A DNA stretch of 64,000 bases from DATAEE01 sp036258175 (GCA_036258175.1 DATAEE010000314.1:17775-81774); one strand, 5' to 3'; numbered from the stretch's first letter, positions 1 to 9,076 are shown. Program-made: numbers and translations. Notes: generated by a model from the sequence alone, not told the origin.

Positions 1-694
1 GCTCGGGATCCTTGCGCCGCGCCGCCGCAGCGAGGTCGCTCAGCGTGACCGGGTAGAAGTTGTCGTCGGCCAGCAGGATGAAGCGAAAGCCCAGCCGGCG
101 CAGCTCGACGACCTCGCGGATGACGTCGTCGACGCCGCGCTGGCGCGGCTGCTGGCCATCGGTCCGCCAGACCGAGCAGAACGAACAGTGCTTGGGGCAT
201 CCGCGCACGGTCTGCACGGAACCCCACATGTATCGATCCGCGGGCAGCAGATCCCATCGCGCCGGCGCGAAGGAATCGGCGCCGACGCGGCCGCCTTCGT
301 AGACCGGCTTCAGGCGACCGCTGACGTGATCGTCGAGCAGCCGAGGCCAGACGATGTCGCCGTCACCCTTGACGACTGCGTCGCTGGCGCCGTGCGTGCG
401 CGCTTCATCAGGGTAAAGCGACGCGTGGATGCCGCCATAGACCACGGTGGCGCCGCGGTCCTGCGCGAGGCGGCCCACCTCGTACCCGCGTAACGCGTTT
501 GCGGTGTGAATGCCGATACCGACGACGTCGCCAGGAGCGACGGTCGCGGGGTCGAACCGCTCGAGCGTTTCGTCGGTGATGAGGGGTGCGCCGTACGACT
601 GGGGCGTGGCGGCCGCCAGCACGTAGGGCCATCGTGGCGTGATCACGGCAGTCCCGAACGACAGGTCGCTCGGGTTGACCAGATGTACGCGCAT
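1..694 (-). CDS. Radical SAM protein with N-terminal B12-binding-like domain (partial, C-terminus beyond window)
   Basis: Read on the minus strand from ATG at 694 the frame stays open to the window edge, giving about 231 residues. The N-terminal half begins MRVHLVNPSD and continues with features typical of the cobalamin-binding-like Rossmann domain found at the start of many radical SAM enzymes (VVGIGIHT, ATVVYGGIHASLYPDEA). This is followed by the CX3CX2C iron-sulfur motif in GCPKHCSFCSVWR and by a segment RFILLADDNFYP typical of this superfamily. Such enzymes cleave S-adenosylmethionine to a radical; the substrate cannot be told from the part visible. No DXHXXG B12-ligand motif is seen, so cobalamin binding is not certain. 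The gene starts 28 bases after the RRM gene ends and is probably co-transcribed with it. Confidence 0.85.
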   Translation of the reverse strand, partial: MRVHLVNPSDLSFGTAVITPRWPYVLAAATPQSYGAPLITDETLERFDPATVAPGDVVGIGIHTANALRGYEVGRLAQDRGATVVYGGIHASLYPDEARTHGASDAVVKGDGDIVWPRLLDDHVSGRLKPVYEGGRVGADSFAPARWDLLPADRYMWGSVQTVRGCPKHCSFCSVWRTDGQQPRQRGVDDVIREVVELRRLGFRFILLADDNFYPVTLSDLAAAARRKDPE

Positions 695-722
695 CGTCAA
701 GTTGTCGGGTCTGTCGTCGAAG

Positions 723-1076
723 CTACCAGCGAGGTTCCGATCGACCTCCGCCGCGTCCTCCCCGTCCGCCGCCCCCGCCGCCGCGTCCCCGCCCGCCGCC
801 CCCGCCGAAGCCTCCGCCGCCGCCTTCCGGCCGCGGGCGCGCTTCGTTGACGGTGAGCGTCCGGCCGCCGAATTGCGACTGGTGCAGCTCGCTGATTGCC
901 TTTTGCGCGTCGGCGTCGCTCGTCATCTCGACGAACGCGAACCCGCGCGCGCGGCCGGTCGCTTGATCCCTCATGACTCGAACCGAGTCGACGGCGCCGA
1001 CGCGCTCGAACAGTGCCTGCAGATCCGCTTCTCCTGTCTCGAAGGGCAGATTGCCGACGTAAAGTTTGCGGCCCAT
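723..1076 (-). CDS. Single-RRM RNA-binding protein with glycine-rich tail
   Basis: The 117-residue product has one RNA recognition motif over about residues 1-80. RNP2 is KLYVGNLPF (residues 4-12) and RNP1 is RGFAFVEM, both with the aromatic residues that stack on RNA. The last third is almost only Gly and Arg (an RGG-like tail). This is the architecture of small bacterial RNA-binding proteins such as the cyanobacterial Rbp group, often linked to cold or stress responses. No partner can be inferred from the neighbours. The gene lies just upstream of the radical SAM gene on the same strand and downstream of a tRNA-Thr gene. Confidence 0.93.
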   Translation of the reverse strand: MGRKLYVGNLPFETGEADLQALFERVGAVDSVRVMRDQATGRARGFAFVEMTSDADAQKAISELHQSQFGGRTLTVNEARPRPEGGGGGFGGGGGRGRGGGGGGRGGRGGGRSEPRW

Positions 1077-1154
1077 TCAACGTCTCCTGTCGTGGCTCTC
1101 AGAATCGGATCGGCGCCTCGACGCGCCTGCGTGGTGTGTTCACAGTGAAGCGGC

Positions 1155-1230
1155 TGGAGCCGGCGGTCGGACTTGAACCGACGACCTGCTGATTACGAAT
1201 CAGCTGCTCTACCGACTGAGCTACGCCGGC
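1155..1230 (-). tRNA. tRNA-Thr, anticodon CGT
   Basis: On the minus strand the sequence folds as a complete cloverleaf. The acceptor stem is GCCGGCG paired with CGCCGGC, the D-arm contains TAGCTCAG..GGTAGAGC, the anticodon stem is CTGAT/ATCAG with loop TTCGTAA, and the T-loop is GTTCAAGTC. The anticodon CGT reads the Thr codon ACG. The discriminator base is T at 1158, and the 3' CCA is encoded at 1155-1157. Confidence 0.97.
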
Positions 1231-1283
1231 CCTTTGTCGCGGAGATCGCGAAGGGCAAGGCGTCATTCTAGCACGCGGGCGCC

Positions 1284-1676
1284 TCACGGGACCTGCGGTT
1301 GCGCCGCGAACAGGCGCTCCGTGTCCTTGTTCAAGAGCACCCACAGGCCGTAGATCCCGACGATCGTTCCAATCGGAATCGCGAACAGCGCGATGATCGA
1401 CACGACGATACCAAGGATGCGGGCCCACGGCCGGAACTTCAAAAGACCCCACCCGGCAATCAGGCCGGGAATCGAGGTCAGAAAAATGAAGGACACCAAT
1501 CCGATGCCCGTGAGTCCGATGATTGGGATCGCGATTGCTGCCTCGTCGGGGTCCGCCGAGGCCCCGACAATCCCGCTTGCACTTCCAAACACCAGGATGA
1601 GGAAGAGGGCGAGGAACACGCCGCACGCGCTGATCACGATATGGAGTACTCCCAGCACCTTGACGTGAGTCGCCAT
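1284..1676 (-). CDS. Small four-helix membrane protein
   Basis: The product is about 130 residues and almost entirely hydrophobic, with four predicted membrane segments. The first two span roughly residues 5-32 and 45-65, and the last ends in GIYGLWVLLNKDTERLF. The pattern GLWVLLNKDTERLF near the C-terminus is common in small uncharacterised membrane proteins of Acidobacteriota. The start at 1676 is preferred over the ATG at 1700 because AGGAGG (1684-1689) lies seven bases upstream of it. No function can be assigned. Confidence 0.75.
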   Translation of the reverse strand: MATHVKVLGVLHIVISACGVFLALFLILVFGSASGIVGASADPDEAAIAIPIIGLTGIGLVSFIFLTSIPGLIAGWGLLKFRPWARILGIVVSIIALFAIPIGTIVGIYGLWVLLNKDTERLFAAQPQVP

Positions 1677-1844
1677 CCGGAGACCTCCTGGCGGCGCCAA
1701 GTATATGCCGGCACAGCAGCCGCCTCAGCAAGCAGTTTTTTCTGAAGAACTGTGCATTCCTGGCGGAAGGTGTGCATAATCCCCGCGGAGGTCGGGCTCC
1801 CCAGCCGCCCCAGAGGACGGCCTCGCTCTAAGCCCGCCACTGGT

Positions 1845-2276
1845 ATGGGCAAGATGATCATTCGTCTGGTATTTATCTTCGCGATCGCCGCTGCCGTAGC
1901 CTGCGACGACGACAACGGCACGCCGACCACTCCCACGACGGTGACTCAGACCGGCGCGTTTGCCGCGCCACCGGTCCCGCCGAGCACGTTCCCGAGCAGT
2001 CCGGCGTCTCCCTCATCGCCAGCCGCTCCTAACGGACCACCTGCTCCGAATCATCCTCCGGCGCCGAATCATCCGATCTTCGGCGACGTCAACGCAGTGA
2101 GCGGCGTCTGTCCGGTGATCCGGCTGACGGTCGGCGGGCGTGTCGTCGTGACAGATCGATCGACGATCTTCGTCATGTCGTGCCGCGCGATCCGGACGAA
2201 GACGCTCGTGAGGATCTCGGGTCGCTTCACGCCGGCCGGCACGATGATCGCGTCGGTCGTCGAGCCGACACGCTGA
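1845..2276 (+). CDS. Proline-rich lipoprotein with C-terminal DUF5666-like domain
   Basis: The start at 1845 gives a classic lipoprotein signal: MGKMIIRLVFIF, a hydrophobic stretch, then lipobox AVAC followed by DDD. The lipidated Cys is at about residue 20. A Thr/Pro/Ser-rich linker of about 60 residues follows, with the tandem PAPNHPPAPNHP. A short globular domain then runs from SGVCPVIRLTVGG to SVVEPTR. The domain has the beta-rich pattern of DUF5666-like OB-fold modules (V.G...V.T...T.F..C..L..G..V.I.G). The lipoprotein at 3124 has the same tail with a Cys at both equivalent places, which points to a common role, possibly a disulfide. An upstream in-frame ATG at 1752 would bury the signal peptide and is rejected. 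The role is unknown. Confidence 0.75.
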   Translation: MGKMIIRLVFIFAIAAAVACDDDNGTPTTPTTVTQTGAFAAPPVPPSTFPSSPASPSSPAAPNGPPAPNHPPAPNHPIFGDVNAVSGVCPVIRLTVGGRVVVTDRSTIFVMSCRAIRTKTLVRISGRFTPAGTMIASVVEPTR

Positions 2277-2323
2277 CCAGAGATTGACGTCGGCTCGGCC
2301 CGACGGTAGGCTCTCGGCCACTC

Positions 2324-3094
2324 ATGGCCATGCAGACGACTGCGCGCGGCGCGACAGAGCCGGCCGTCCGGCTCGAGTGGCGGCCGCGCGCGATGCTCCG
2401 CGTCGGCTGGATGATCCTTACCGTCCTCGTCGTCGAGAGCCTGATCTTCGGACTGTCGGTCTTGCCCGCTGCGCTGTTCTGGGACTTGTTCTTTGCCCGG
2501 CCGTATCCTTCGCGTCCCGTCGCGATTGTCGCGCTCAGCATGGCGTTCATCCCGACGTACTTGATCTTCGCGTTCTCGCTCATGATGTTTTCCGCGTGGT
2601 CGACCGGTGTGCTCGGATGGCGGACGCCGCGCGACGTCGAGATGCGGATCGCGGATCTCGATTGGCCGTTGATGAACTGGGCGCGCTACATGACGTCCGT
2701 GCACGTCGTGCGCCTGTTCGCCGGCGCGGCGTTCCGCGCCACACCGCTCTGGGCGATGTACCTGCGCGCGAACGGCGCGCGGCTCGGCAAGGGCGTCTAC
2801 ATCAACAGCCTCGCCGTCAACGACCACAACATGCTCGAATTCGAGGACCACGTCGTCATTGGTGACGACGTGCATCTGTCGGGTCACACGGTCGAACGGG
2901 GATTCGTGAAAACGGCCACCGTGCGGCTCGGTCGTAATTGCACGATTGGTCTCGGCAGCGTGGTCGGCATCGGTGTTTCCGCCGGGCCCGGCTGCCAGGT
3001 TGGGGCCCTCAGCCTCGTGCCGAAGTACACCAAGCTCGAGGCGAACACCACGTACGTCGGCACGCCCGTCCGCAAGCTCGAGCGAAAGCTGTAG
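2324..3094 (+). CDS. Membrane-anchored hexapeptide-repeat (left-handed beta-helix) transferase-like protein
   Basis: The 256-residue protein has two membrane segments near the N-terminus (about residues 25-55 and 65-95) and then a soluble C-terminal half. From about residue 145 this carries imperfect hexapeptide repeats (LGKGVYI, VVIGDDVHLSG, VRLGRNCTIGLGSVVGIGV, CQVGALSLVP) and ends with the typical YVGTPVRKL. This is the left-handed beta-helix of acyl- and acetyltransferases. The arrangement, membrane segments followed by hexapeptide repeats after NGARLGKGVYI, resembles the C-terminal region of Pls/EpsO-like and NRPS-associated transferases. The substrate is unknown. It lies between two lipoprotein genes on the same strand. 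Confidence 0.8.
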   Translation: MAMQTTARGATEPAVRLEWRPRAMLRVGWMILTVLVVESLIFGLSVLPAALFWDLFFARPYPSRPVAIVALSMAFIPTYLIFAFSLMMFSAWSTGVLGWRTPRDVEMRIADLDWPLMNWARYMTSVHVVRLFAGAAFRATPLWAMYLRANGARLGKGVYINSLAVNDHNMLEFEDHVVIGDDVHLSGHTVERGFVKTATVRLGRNCTIGLGSVVGIGVSAGPGCQVGALSLVPKYTKLEANTTYVGTPVRKLERKL

Positions 3095-3123
3095 CGAGTT
3101 CACGCCCGGAATTGGCGAGCGGT

Positions 3124-3885
3124 GTGCAAGCGGACAGGCCCGTGAGGCACGTTCGTGGGCCGCGCGTGTGCCTGTCTCTCCTCCTGCTGAGCTCGTCTGT
3201 CTCTCTGACTCTCTCCTGCAGCGGCCGCTCGAGCAGTACGATGGCGTCGCCCATAACGCCATCGACGACCGCGAAATGCGGCGTATCCGCGGCACTGTCG
3301 ACATCGGCATTCCCGTCACAGGGGGGTGACGGCGTCGTTCAGATCGGGACCGAACGTGAATGCGCCTGGCAAGCCAGTGCCACCGTTGCCTGGATTCGGT
3401 TGTCCCAAACGAGTGGAACCGGTGAAGCGCGCATTTCCTTTCGAGTGGAAGCGAATGCCGCATTCAGCGGCCGCCAGGGTGGAATCGAGATTGGTGATGC
3501 CCAACTTCAGGTAGCTCAGCAGGCGGCACCACCTCCACCGCCGCCCCCCCCGCCACCACCACCACCCTCACCACAGCCACCGTCACCACCGCCGCCGGCG
3601 CCAACGCCTCCGGCTCCAACACCAACACCAACGCCAACACCGACACCGCCGCCACCACCACCGCCGACAAATGACGAAGTGCGACTGGAAGGTCCGATCG
3701 GATCGCTCACGCTCATCTGTCCCGTGCGAGCATTCTTCGTGGACGGCGAACAGGTCGTGACCAGCTTTGCGACGGACTATCGAAAGATGGATTGCGAGGA
3801 TCTGCGGGAGGGGCAGCGCGTGAAGGTTCGAGGCCGCCGGCAACTGAACGGAGTGGTTCTGGCGACGAGGATCGAACGTGATTGA
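3124..3885 (+). CDS. Lipoprotein with BACON-like domain, poly-proline linker and DUF5666-like tail
   Basis: A hydrophobic signal ending in lipobox LTLSC marks a lipoprotein. Next comes a domain of about 80 residues with the BACON signature (CAWQASATVAWI, SGTGEARISFRVEAN, RQGGIEIGDAQLQVAQQAA). This is followed by about 50 residues of poly-Pro with PTPTP repeats and a terminal beta-rich module from GPIGSLTLICPVRAFF to the end. The module matches the tail of the lipoprotein at 1845, with Cys in both positions. BACON domains sit in secreted, often carbohydrate- or mucin-binding proteins. No ATG precedes the signal, so the start is GTG at 3124 or GTG at 3142. The stop overlaps the GTG start of the next gene by eight bases, so the two are probably translationally coupled. 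Confidence 0.75.
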   Translation: MQADRPVRHVRGPRVCLSLLLLSSSVSLTLSCSGRSSSTMASPITPSTTAKCGVSAALSTSAFPSQGGDGVVQIGTERECAWQASATVAWIRLSQTSGTGEARISFRVEANAAFSGRQGGIEIGDAQLQVAQQAAPPPPPPPPPPPPPSPQPPSPPPPAPTPPAPTPTPTPTPTPPPPPPPTNDEVRLEGPIGSLTLICPVRAFFVDGEQVVTSFATDYRKMDCEDLREGQRVKVRGRRQLNGVVLATRIERD

Positions 3886-5065
3886 TCTCCGACGAACGCT
3901 CACCATCGCCGCCGCGACTCTGCTCGTGCCGCTATCCGCCTCTGCCCAGACGGCGACTGAGGGTGGTCCGACGGCATCGGATGTGTTGACGTTCCTCCTC
4001 ACCAACCAGGCCGTCGTGACCGACGACATGCTGCGCGATCGATCGGCGGCGCTCTCGACGCGGGATGCGCTCGCCAATGCCGTCGCAGTCGCGCTGGCGT
4101 CGCTCCCGCTCGCATCTTCGTCCGGGGGCTTCGCCTATCGCTTCAACTCCGAGCTGGGCACGCTCGAGCGGGTGAGCGACAGCTTCGGGCCGGCGTTCGT
4201 CGAGCGCGCCCTTGCCGCGCCGCGAGGACGGATCAGCGTCGGCGTGTCCCTTCAATCGACCCCCTTCGACGAACTCGATCGGGTGCCCCTCGACGAAGGG
4301 GTCGTCATGATCGCAAATCGCTTCCGCGACGAACCGGCCGCGTTCGACGTGGAGTCCCTCGTACTCGACATGAGCGTCACGTCCCTCACCGTAACGGCGA
4401 GCGCGGGCCTTGGCGGCGGAGTCGAAGTGGGCGTGGCCGCGCCGTTCGTGCGATTGGCGATGTCCGGCGAACGTACGAACATCTACCGGGGCCAGCGTTT
4501 TCGGCAGGCATCCGGAGAGGTCACGGCGACCGGCATCGGGGATATCGCGGTGCGTGCCAAATACCAGGCGCTGCGCGTCGGCAGCAGCGGCGTAGGCGTC
4601 GCCGCCGATCTCAGACTGCCTACCGGACGCGAGGAAGATCTGCTCGGCGCCGGGTCGACGACCCTGCGCCTGATGGGCATCGCTTCATACGAGCGCGGCG
4701 CTTTCGCCGTGCACGGAAACGGATCCGTGGGCATCGGCGGCGCGGGCGAGGGCTGGGGAGGTGCCGGCGCGGTGTCGCTCGCCGCAAGTCCGCGGATGAC
4801 CATCTCCGGCGAGGTGATCATCGATCGCCTGGACAAGCTGCGGGGTCTGGAACCGCAAATCTCCGCGCATCCGTCGATCACGGGTGTGGAGACCTCGCGG
4901 CTCGCCGCCGGCTCGACATCTGGAGTGCGGGCGCTCGTCGTCGCCGGCCTAAAGTGGAACGTTCACGGCCCGTGGTTAATGGGCGCGCAGGTCTTCTGGC
5001 CGCTGACGGATCGAGGGTTGACCGCCGGCCCGGCGCCTGTGGTGGCGCTCGAGCGAGCCTGGTAA
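3878..5065 (+). CDS. Secreted outer-membrane beta-barrel-like protein
   Basis: The GTG start at 3878 is followed by a cleavable signal peptide (MIDLRRTLTIAAATLL to SASAQ). The mature protein of about 370 residues has alternating amphipathic strands. The segments GIGDIAVRAKYQ and DLRLPTGREEDLLGAGSTT are hallmarks of barrel proteins in the transporter / Phenol_MetA_deg superfamily. It ends with an aromatic residue (ALERAW), as many barrels do. The gene overlaps the BACON lipoprotein gene, so the two products may act together at the outer membrane. The ligand is unknown. Confidence 0.75.
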   Translation: MIDLRRTLTIAAATLLVPLSASAQTATEGGPTASDVLTFLLTNQAVVTDDMLRDRSAALSTRDALANAVAVALASLPLASSSGGFAYRFNSELGTLERVSDSFGPAFVERALAAPRGRISVGVSLQSTPFDELDRVPLDEGVVMIANRFRDEPAAFDVESLVLDMSVTSLTVTASAGLGGGVEVGVAAPFVRLAMSGERTNIYRGQRFRQASGEVTATGIGDIAVRAKYQALRVGSSGVGVAADLRLPTGREEDLLGAGSTTLRLMGIASYERGAFAVHGNGSVGIGGAGEGWGGAGAVSLAASPRMTISGEVIIDRLDKLRGLEPQISAHPSITGVETSRLAAGSTSGVRALVVAGLKWNVHGPWLMGAQVFWPLTDRGLTAGPAPVVALERAW

Positions 5066-5118
5066 GTCGCAGATCAACGCTGGTAAACGCAAGTACGAGG
5101 CGCTTCGGAAGCGGGAGT

Positions 5119-6006
5119 TTAGCGCACCTCGGCGGATTCGATTGTCCAGCCGATGGCCCGGCGGCGGAATTGAAAGTGCCACGCGCGCCGGACGTCGTTC
5201 TGCGCGCGGCCAACTTTTGGAACGTACCACGCCCGGCCTGAGCACGATGCGAATGCAGCCTGGGCATCGCGCCAGATGTCGCATCGTTCGAACTCGATCC
5301 GCTGGGAGGTCAAACCATCGAAGGCGCGCGCGAGCGCTGCCTCGTCGACGCCAGGCCAGACCGCGCGCGCCGCTGCGGCGTCGAGCCGCTCGTAGGCGTC
5401 GCGGTAGCGCTCGATCACTTTCCGCACATCCTGTTCGACGTTGACCACCGCAGGCGCCGGGTTGATTGCGGCAGGGGCAGCCGGCGGCGCCGGCCTGCTC
5501 TCCGCCAGTGTCGAAACCAGCGGCGCGATCGGTTCCGCCGGCGCTGATTCCGCGGGCGCCGGTGTATGAGGTGTCGCCACGGGCGGCGGCTCTGGTTCGG
5601 GCGCTGGTTTGGCCTCCGGCTTGGGCTCTGGTTCCGACCGGAAAGCAGGAGGCGTTAGCTGAGAGGATTGGGCTGGCGGCACGACAAGCGCGGTCGCTTC
5701 AACCGGACCGGCAGCAGCCGCCGATTGTTCCGCGACGACTGCTGGAGCGAATGGAACTCGCAATACGGTGACGGCGGAATCGCGCCGCTGGAGCGACACC
5801 ACCACCGCGTCGGGGTTCTCGACCCTGTGGAGCGCGGACGGTGACCGCCGCTGGCCGCCCGGTGGCGCCGCCATCAGTCCGATCACGAATGCGGCGATGA
5901 TGACGATCGCCCAGCGCAAGCGCATGCGCCGGCGCCGCGAGAGGTAGCGCGCTCGCATGCGGCGTTCGAAGCTCTGCCACTCAGGCGTATCGACGTGCGA
6001 GCCCAT
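5119..6006 (-). CDS. Single-pass membrane protein with Pro/Ala/Glu-rich linker and small C-terminal domain
   Basis: The protein has a basic N-terminus (MRARYLSRRRRMRLRW), one membrane helix (AIVIIAAFVIGLMAA) and a long disordered region rich in Pro, Ala and Glu (EPEPKPEAKPAPEPEPPP). The C-terminal domain of about 110 residues begins VRKVIERYRDAYERLDAAA and includes VWPGVDEAALARAFDGL and a WHFQFRR strand. The C-terminal domain resembles the small alpha+beta NTF2-like modules attached to regulatory or kinase proteins in Acidobacteriota. The start is ATG at 6006, with AGGA just upstream, or ATG at 6027. It is divergent from uvrA. Function unknown. Confidence 0.6.
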   Translation of the reverse strand: MGSHVDTPEWQSFERRMRARYLSRRRRMRLRWAIVIIAAFVIGLMAAPPGGQRRSPSALHRVENPDAVVVSLQRRDSAVTVLRVPFAPAVVAEQSAAAAGPVEATALVVPPAQSSQLTPPAFRSEPEPKPEAKPAPEPEPPPVATPHTPAPAESAPAEPIAPLVSTLAESRPAPPAAPAAINPAPAVVNVEQDVRKVIERYRDAYERLDAAAARAVWPGVDEAALARAFDGLTSQRIEFERCDIWRDAQAAFASCSGRAWYVPKVGRAQNDVRRAWHFQFRRRAIGWTIESAEVR

Positions 6007-6118
6007 GCATTCCTGTCCGCGGCGCATTCTGCAAGAGGCGAGCCGAGTTGCTCATTCACCGCTGCTGCGTTACCATCCTTGGTTTAGGTTCCCTCCGAAA
6101 ACGCTCGCTGTAGCAGGC

Positions 6119-9076
6119 ATGGTTGACCACGCATCGGGCACCGCCGGCCCGCTCGTCGTTCGCGGCGCGCGGACGCACAACCTCAAGAACGTCGACGTGA
6201 CGCTTCCCGCCGAGCGTCTCATCGTCATGACCGGCGTGAGCGGCTCGGGTAAATCGTCGCTCGCTTTCGACACCATCTACGCGGAAGGCCAGCGGCGCTA
6301 CGTCGAATCGCTGTCGGCGTATGCGCGCCAGTTTCTCGAACGGATGGAGAAACCGGACGTCGATCGGATCGAGGGCATCTCGCCCGCGATCGCGATTCGT
6401 CAGAAGAACAGCGTCCGGAATCCGCGCTCCACTGTGGGCACGACCACCGAAATCCACGACTATCTGCGGTTGCTCTACGCGCGCATCGGCCGCACCTTCT
6501 GCCGCAGCTGCGGGAAGGAGGTCATCCGCGAAACGGCCGAGGTCGTCGCGCGCCGGCTTGCGGCGCTCCCGGCGGGCACCCGGCTGCTCATCGGCTTCGA
6601 CATGCCGATCGTGTCGCTGGCGCCACGGGCGTCGGCGGCGGATGAACCCGAGCTTGACGAATCAGACGACCTCGTCGAGGCCAATGGCGGCCGTGGCAAC
6701 GGCGCCGGCGCCGGAGCGGCCGAAGCCGTTCGCGCGGCGCTCGAGAGCCTGCGCAAGAAAGGGTTCGGCCGCGTGCTGGTTGACGGCCACGCGGTTGCGC
6801 TCGAGGAGGTCGACCCCGCGTCCATGAAGGACCGGACGAGCCTTCAGATCATTGTCGATCGCGTTCGCATCGAGCACGCCGCAGACGGAAAAGAGGCAGG
6901 TGGCGAAAACGATGAGCTTCGGACCCGCCTGACCGACTCCATCGAAACCGCCTACCTCGAGGGCGGGGGAGCGGCGTTCGCCATCCAGGTCGACGATCGA
7001 CCCGACGCGACCACGATCCACCGGTTCAGCGAGCGGTTCGAATGCCGCGACTGCGGGATCATCTACGAAGCGCCGCAGCCACGACTGTTCTCGTTCAATA
7101 ACCCGTTTGGCGCCTGCCCGACGTGTCATGGCTTCGGCAACGTCATCGAGCTGGACATGGATCTGGTCGTTCCGGATCCAACGCGTTCCATCCAGCAGAA
7201 CGCGATCGAGCCGTGGAGCAAGCCGCACTACCGCGCGCACCTTGTGGAGCTGAAGCGCGCCGCGCGCACGACGGGTGTGCGGACCGACATCCCGTGGGCC
7301 GAGCTGACAGCGGATGAGAAGCGCTTCGTCATGGAAGGCGACGGCGACTACGAAGGCGTCAAAGGCTTCTTCCGCTGGCTCGAGCGGAAGAAATACAAGG
7401 TGCACGTTCGCGTCTTCCTGAGTCGATACCGCGGCTATCTGACCTGCCCGGAGTGCAACGGCGCGCGCCTGCGCCGCGAAGCGCGCGACGTCCGGGTCGG
7501 CACCATAACCATCGATGCACTCTGCGCGATGACTGTTCGCGACGCCGACCGGTTCTTCGCCGGTCTCGAGCTCTCAGAGAAGGACGCGACCATCGCCGGC
7601 AAGGTCCTGCTCGAAATCCGGAAGCGGCTGACATTCCTGAAGGATGTCGGCCTCGACTACCTGACTCTGGATCGGTTGTCGTCGACGCTTTCGGGAGGCG
7701 AGTCACAGCGGATCAGCCTCGCGACCTCGCTTGGATCGGCGCTCGTCGGAACGTTGTACGTTCTCGACGAGCCATCAATCGGGCTTCATCCTCGCGACAA
7801 CGAGCGCTTGATCGCCATCCTCCGGCAGCTTCGCGACCAGGGGAATACCGTTCTCGTCGTCGAGCACGACGCTGACATGATCCGCGTCGCCGACTACATC
7901 GTCGATCTGGGGCTTGGCGCCGGCGAGCAGGGCGGGAAGATCGTTTTTGCCGGGCCTGTAGACGGGCTCCGTCAGGAACCGCGATCGCTTACCGCAAAGT
8001 ACATGCGCGATGAGCTCGCGATTCCGGTGCCTGCGTCACGGCGCAAACCGACCGCCCAGAAGCTGCGGCTGCTCGGCGCGTCGGAGCACAACCTGAAGAA
8101 CATCGACGTCGAGATACCGCTCGGCACGCTGACGTGCGTGACGGGGGTGAGCGGCTCAGGCAAGTCCACGCTGGTGCACGACGTGTTGTACGCCGGACTC
8201 AAGCGGGTAAAAGGGGAGTGGGATCGCCGCGTCGGCCTGCACCGGCGACTCGACGGCTCCGAGCTGCTGAGCGATGTCGTCCTCGTGGATCAAGCGCCGA
8301 TCGGCCGGACGCCGCGATCGAATCCGGTGACGTATCTGAAGGCGTTCGACCCGATCCGCGAGCTGTTTGCCGCGACGAAGGACGCGCGCTCGAGAGGATT
8401 GTCGGCGAGCCACTTCTCGTTCAACGTCCCCGGCGGCCGGTGCGAGGCGTGCGAAGGCGAGGGTGACGTGCGCGTCGAAATGCAGTTCCTCGCCGACGTG
8501 TTCGTACCGTGCGAGCATTGCGACGGCAAACGGTTCAAGCCGCTGGTTCTGGAGGTGAAGTACCGCGGGCGCTCCGTCGACCAGGTGCTCGACATGACGG
8601 TCCGCGAGGCGCTGGCTTTCTTCTCCAATTCGCCTAAGGTCCTGCGCCGGCTCCAGGTACTCGACGAAATCGGCCTGGGCTATCTTCGCCTGGGGCAGCC
8701 CGCGACAACGTTGTCGGGTGGGGAAGCACAGCGCATCAAGATCGCGGCGCACCTCGCGTCAACGACCGGCGAGCGCATCCTTTATATGCTCGACGAGCCG
8801 ACCACCGGCCTCCACTTCGACGACATCGCCAAGCTCCTCGCGGCTTTCCGCAAGCTGCTCCAGGCAGGCCACAGCCTGCTGGTGATCGAGCACAACCTGG
8901 ATGTGGTCAAGACGGCCGACTGGGTGATCGATCTCGGCCCGGAAGGCGGCGACGAAGGCGGAGAAATCGTCGCCGCCGGCACGCCGGAACAGGTTGCGCA
9001 GGTGCCCGCCTCGCATACGGGCCGGTACCTGCAGTCGGTGCTCGCGGCCGGCCGGTCGCACGCCTACTCTTCATGA
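6119..9076 (+). CDS. uvrA: Excinuclease ABC subunit UvrA
   Basis: UvrA is the DNA-damage sensor of nucleotide excision repair; it loads UvrB on lesions. The 985-residue product has two ABC ATPase modules. Walker A GVSGSGKS occurs at about residues 39-46 and 675-682. The two ABC signatures begin LSGGESQRI and LSGGEAQRI, with Walker B YVLDEPSIGLHP and YMLDEPTTGLHF. The zinc-binding pairs are CRDC/CPTC (near 308-340) and CEAC/CEHC (near 775-800). A low-complexity insertion (DEPELDESDDLVEANGG) lies in the UvrB-interaction/insertion region. The start at 6119 fits the family; the frame is open further upstream without matching it. Its stop overlaps the next ATG by four bases. uvrC lies 7 kb downstream, outside this operon. 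Confidence 0.97.
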   Translation: MVDHASGTAGPLVVRGARTHNLKNVDVTLPAERLIVMTGVSGSGKSSLAFDTIYAEGQRRYVESLSAYARQFLERMEKPDVDRIEGISPAIAIRQKNSVRNPRSTVGTTTEIHDYLRLLYARIGRTFCRSCGKEVIRETAEVVARRLAALPAGTRLLIGFDMPIVSLAPRASAADEPELDESDDLVEANGGRGNGAGAGAAEAVRAALESLRKKGFGRVLVDGHAVALEEVDPASMKDRTSLQIIVDRVRIEHAADGKEAGGENDELRTRLTDSIETAYLEGGGAAFAIQVDDRPDATTIHRFSERFECRDCGIIYEAPQPRLFSFNNPFGACPTCHGFGNVIELDMDLVVPDPTRSIQQNAIEPWSKPHYRAHLVELKRAARTTGVRTDIPWAELTADEKRFVMEGDGDYEGVKGFFRWLERKKYKVHVRVFLSRYRGYLTCPECNGARLRREARDVRVGTITIDALCAMTVRDADRFFAGLELSEKDATIAGKVLLEIRKRLTFLKDVGLDYLTLDRLSSTLSGGESQRISLATSLGSALVGTLYVLDEPSIGLHPRDNERLIAILRQLRDQGNTVLVVEHDADMIRVADYIVDLGLGAGEQGGKIVFAGPVDGLRQEPRSLTAKYMRDELAIPVPASRRKPTAQKLRLLGASEHNLKNIDVEIPLGTLTCVTGVSGSGKSTLVHDVLYAGLKRVKGEWDRRVGLHRRLDGSELLSDVVLVDQAPIGRTPRSNPVTYLKAFDPIRELFAATKDARSRGLSASHFSFNVPGGRCEACEGEGDVRVEMQFLADVFVPCEHCDGKRFKPLVLEVKYRGRSVDQVLDMTVREALAFFSNSPKVLRRLQVLDEIGLGYLRLGQPATTLSGGEAQRIKIAAHLASTTGERILYMLDEPTTGLHFDDIAKLLAAFRKLLQAGHSLLVIEHNLDVVKTADWVIDLGPEGGDEGGEIVAAGTPEQVAQVPASHTGRYLQSVLAAGRSHAYSS

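Noticed and set aside
1700..1745. Terminator-like T-run near 1,734
   Set aside because: The sequence before the T-run does not form a convincing stem on either strand.
2069..3463. Minus-strand open frame of 464 codons
   Set aside because: It spans three plus-strand genes with clear domains and has no recognisable features.
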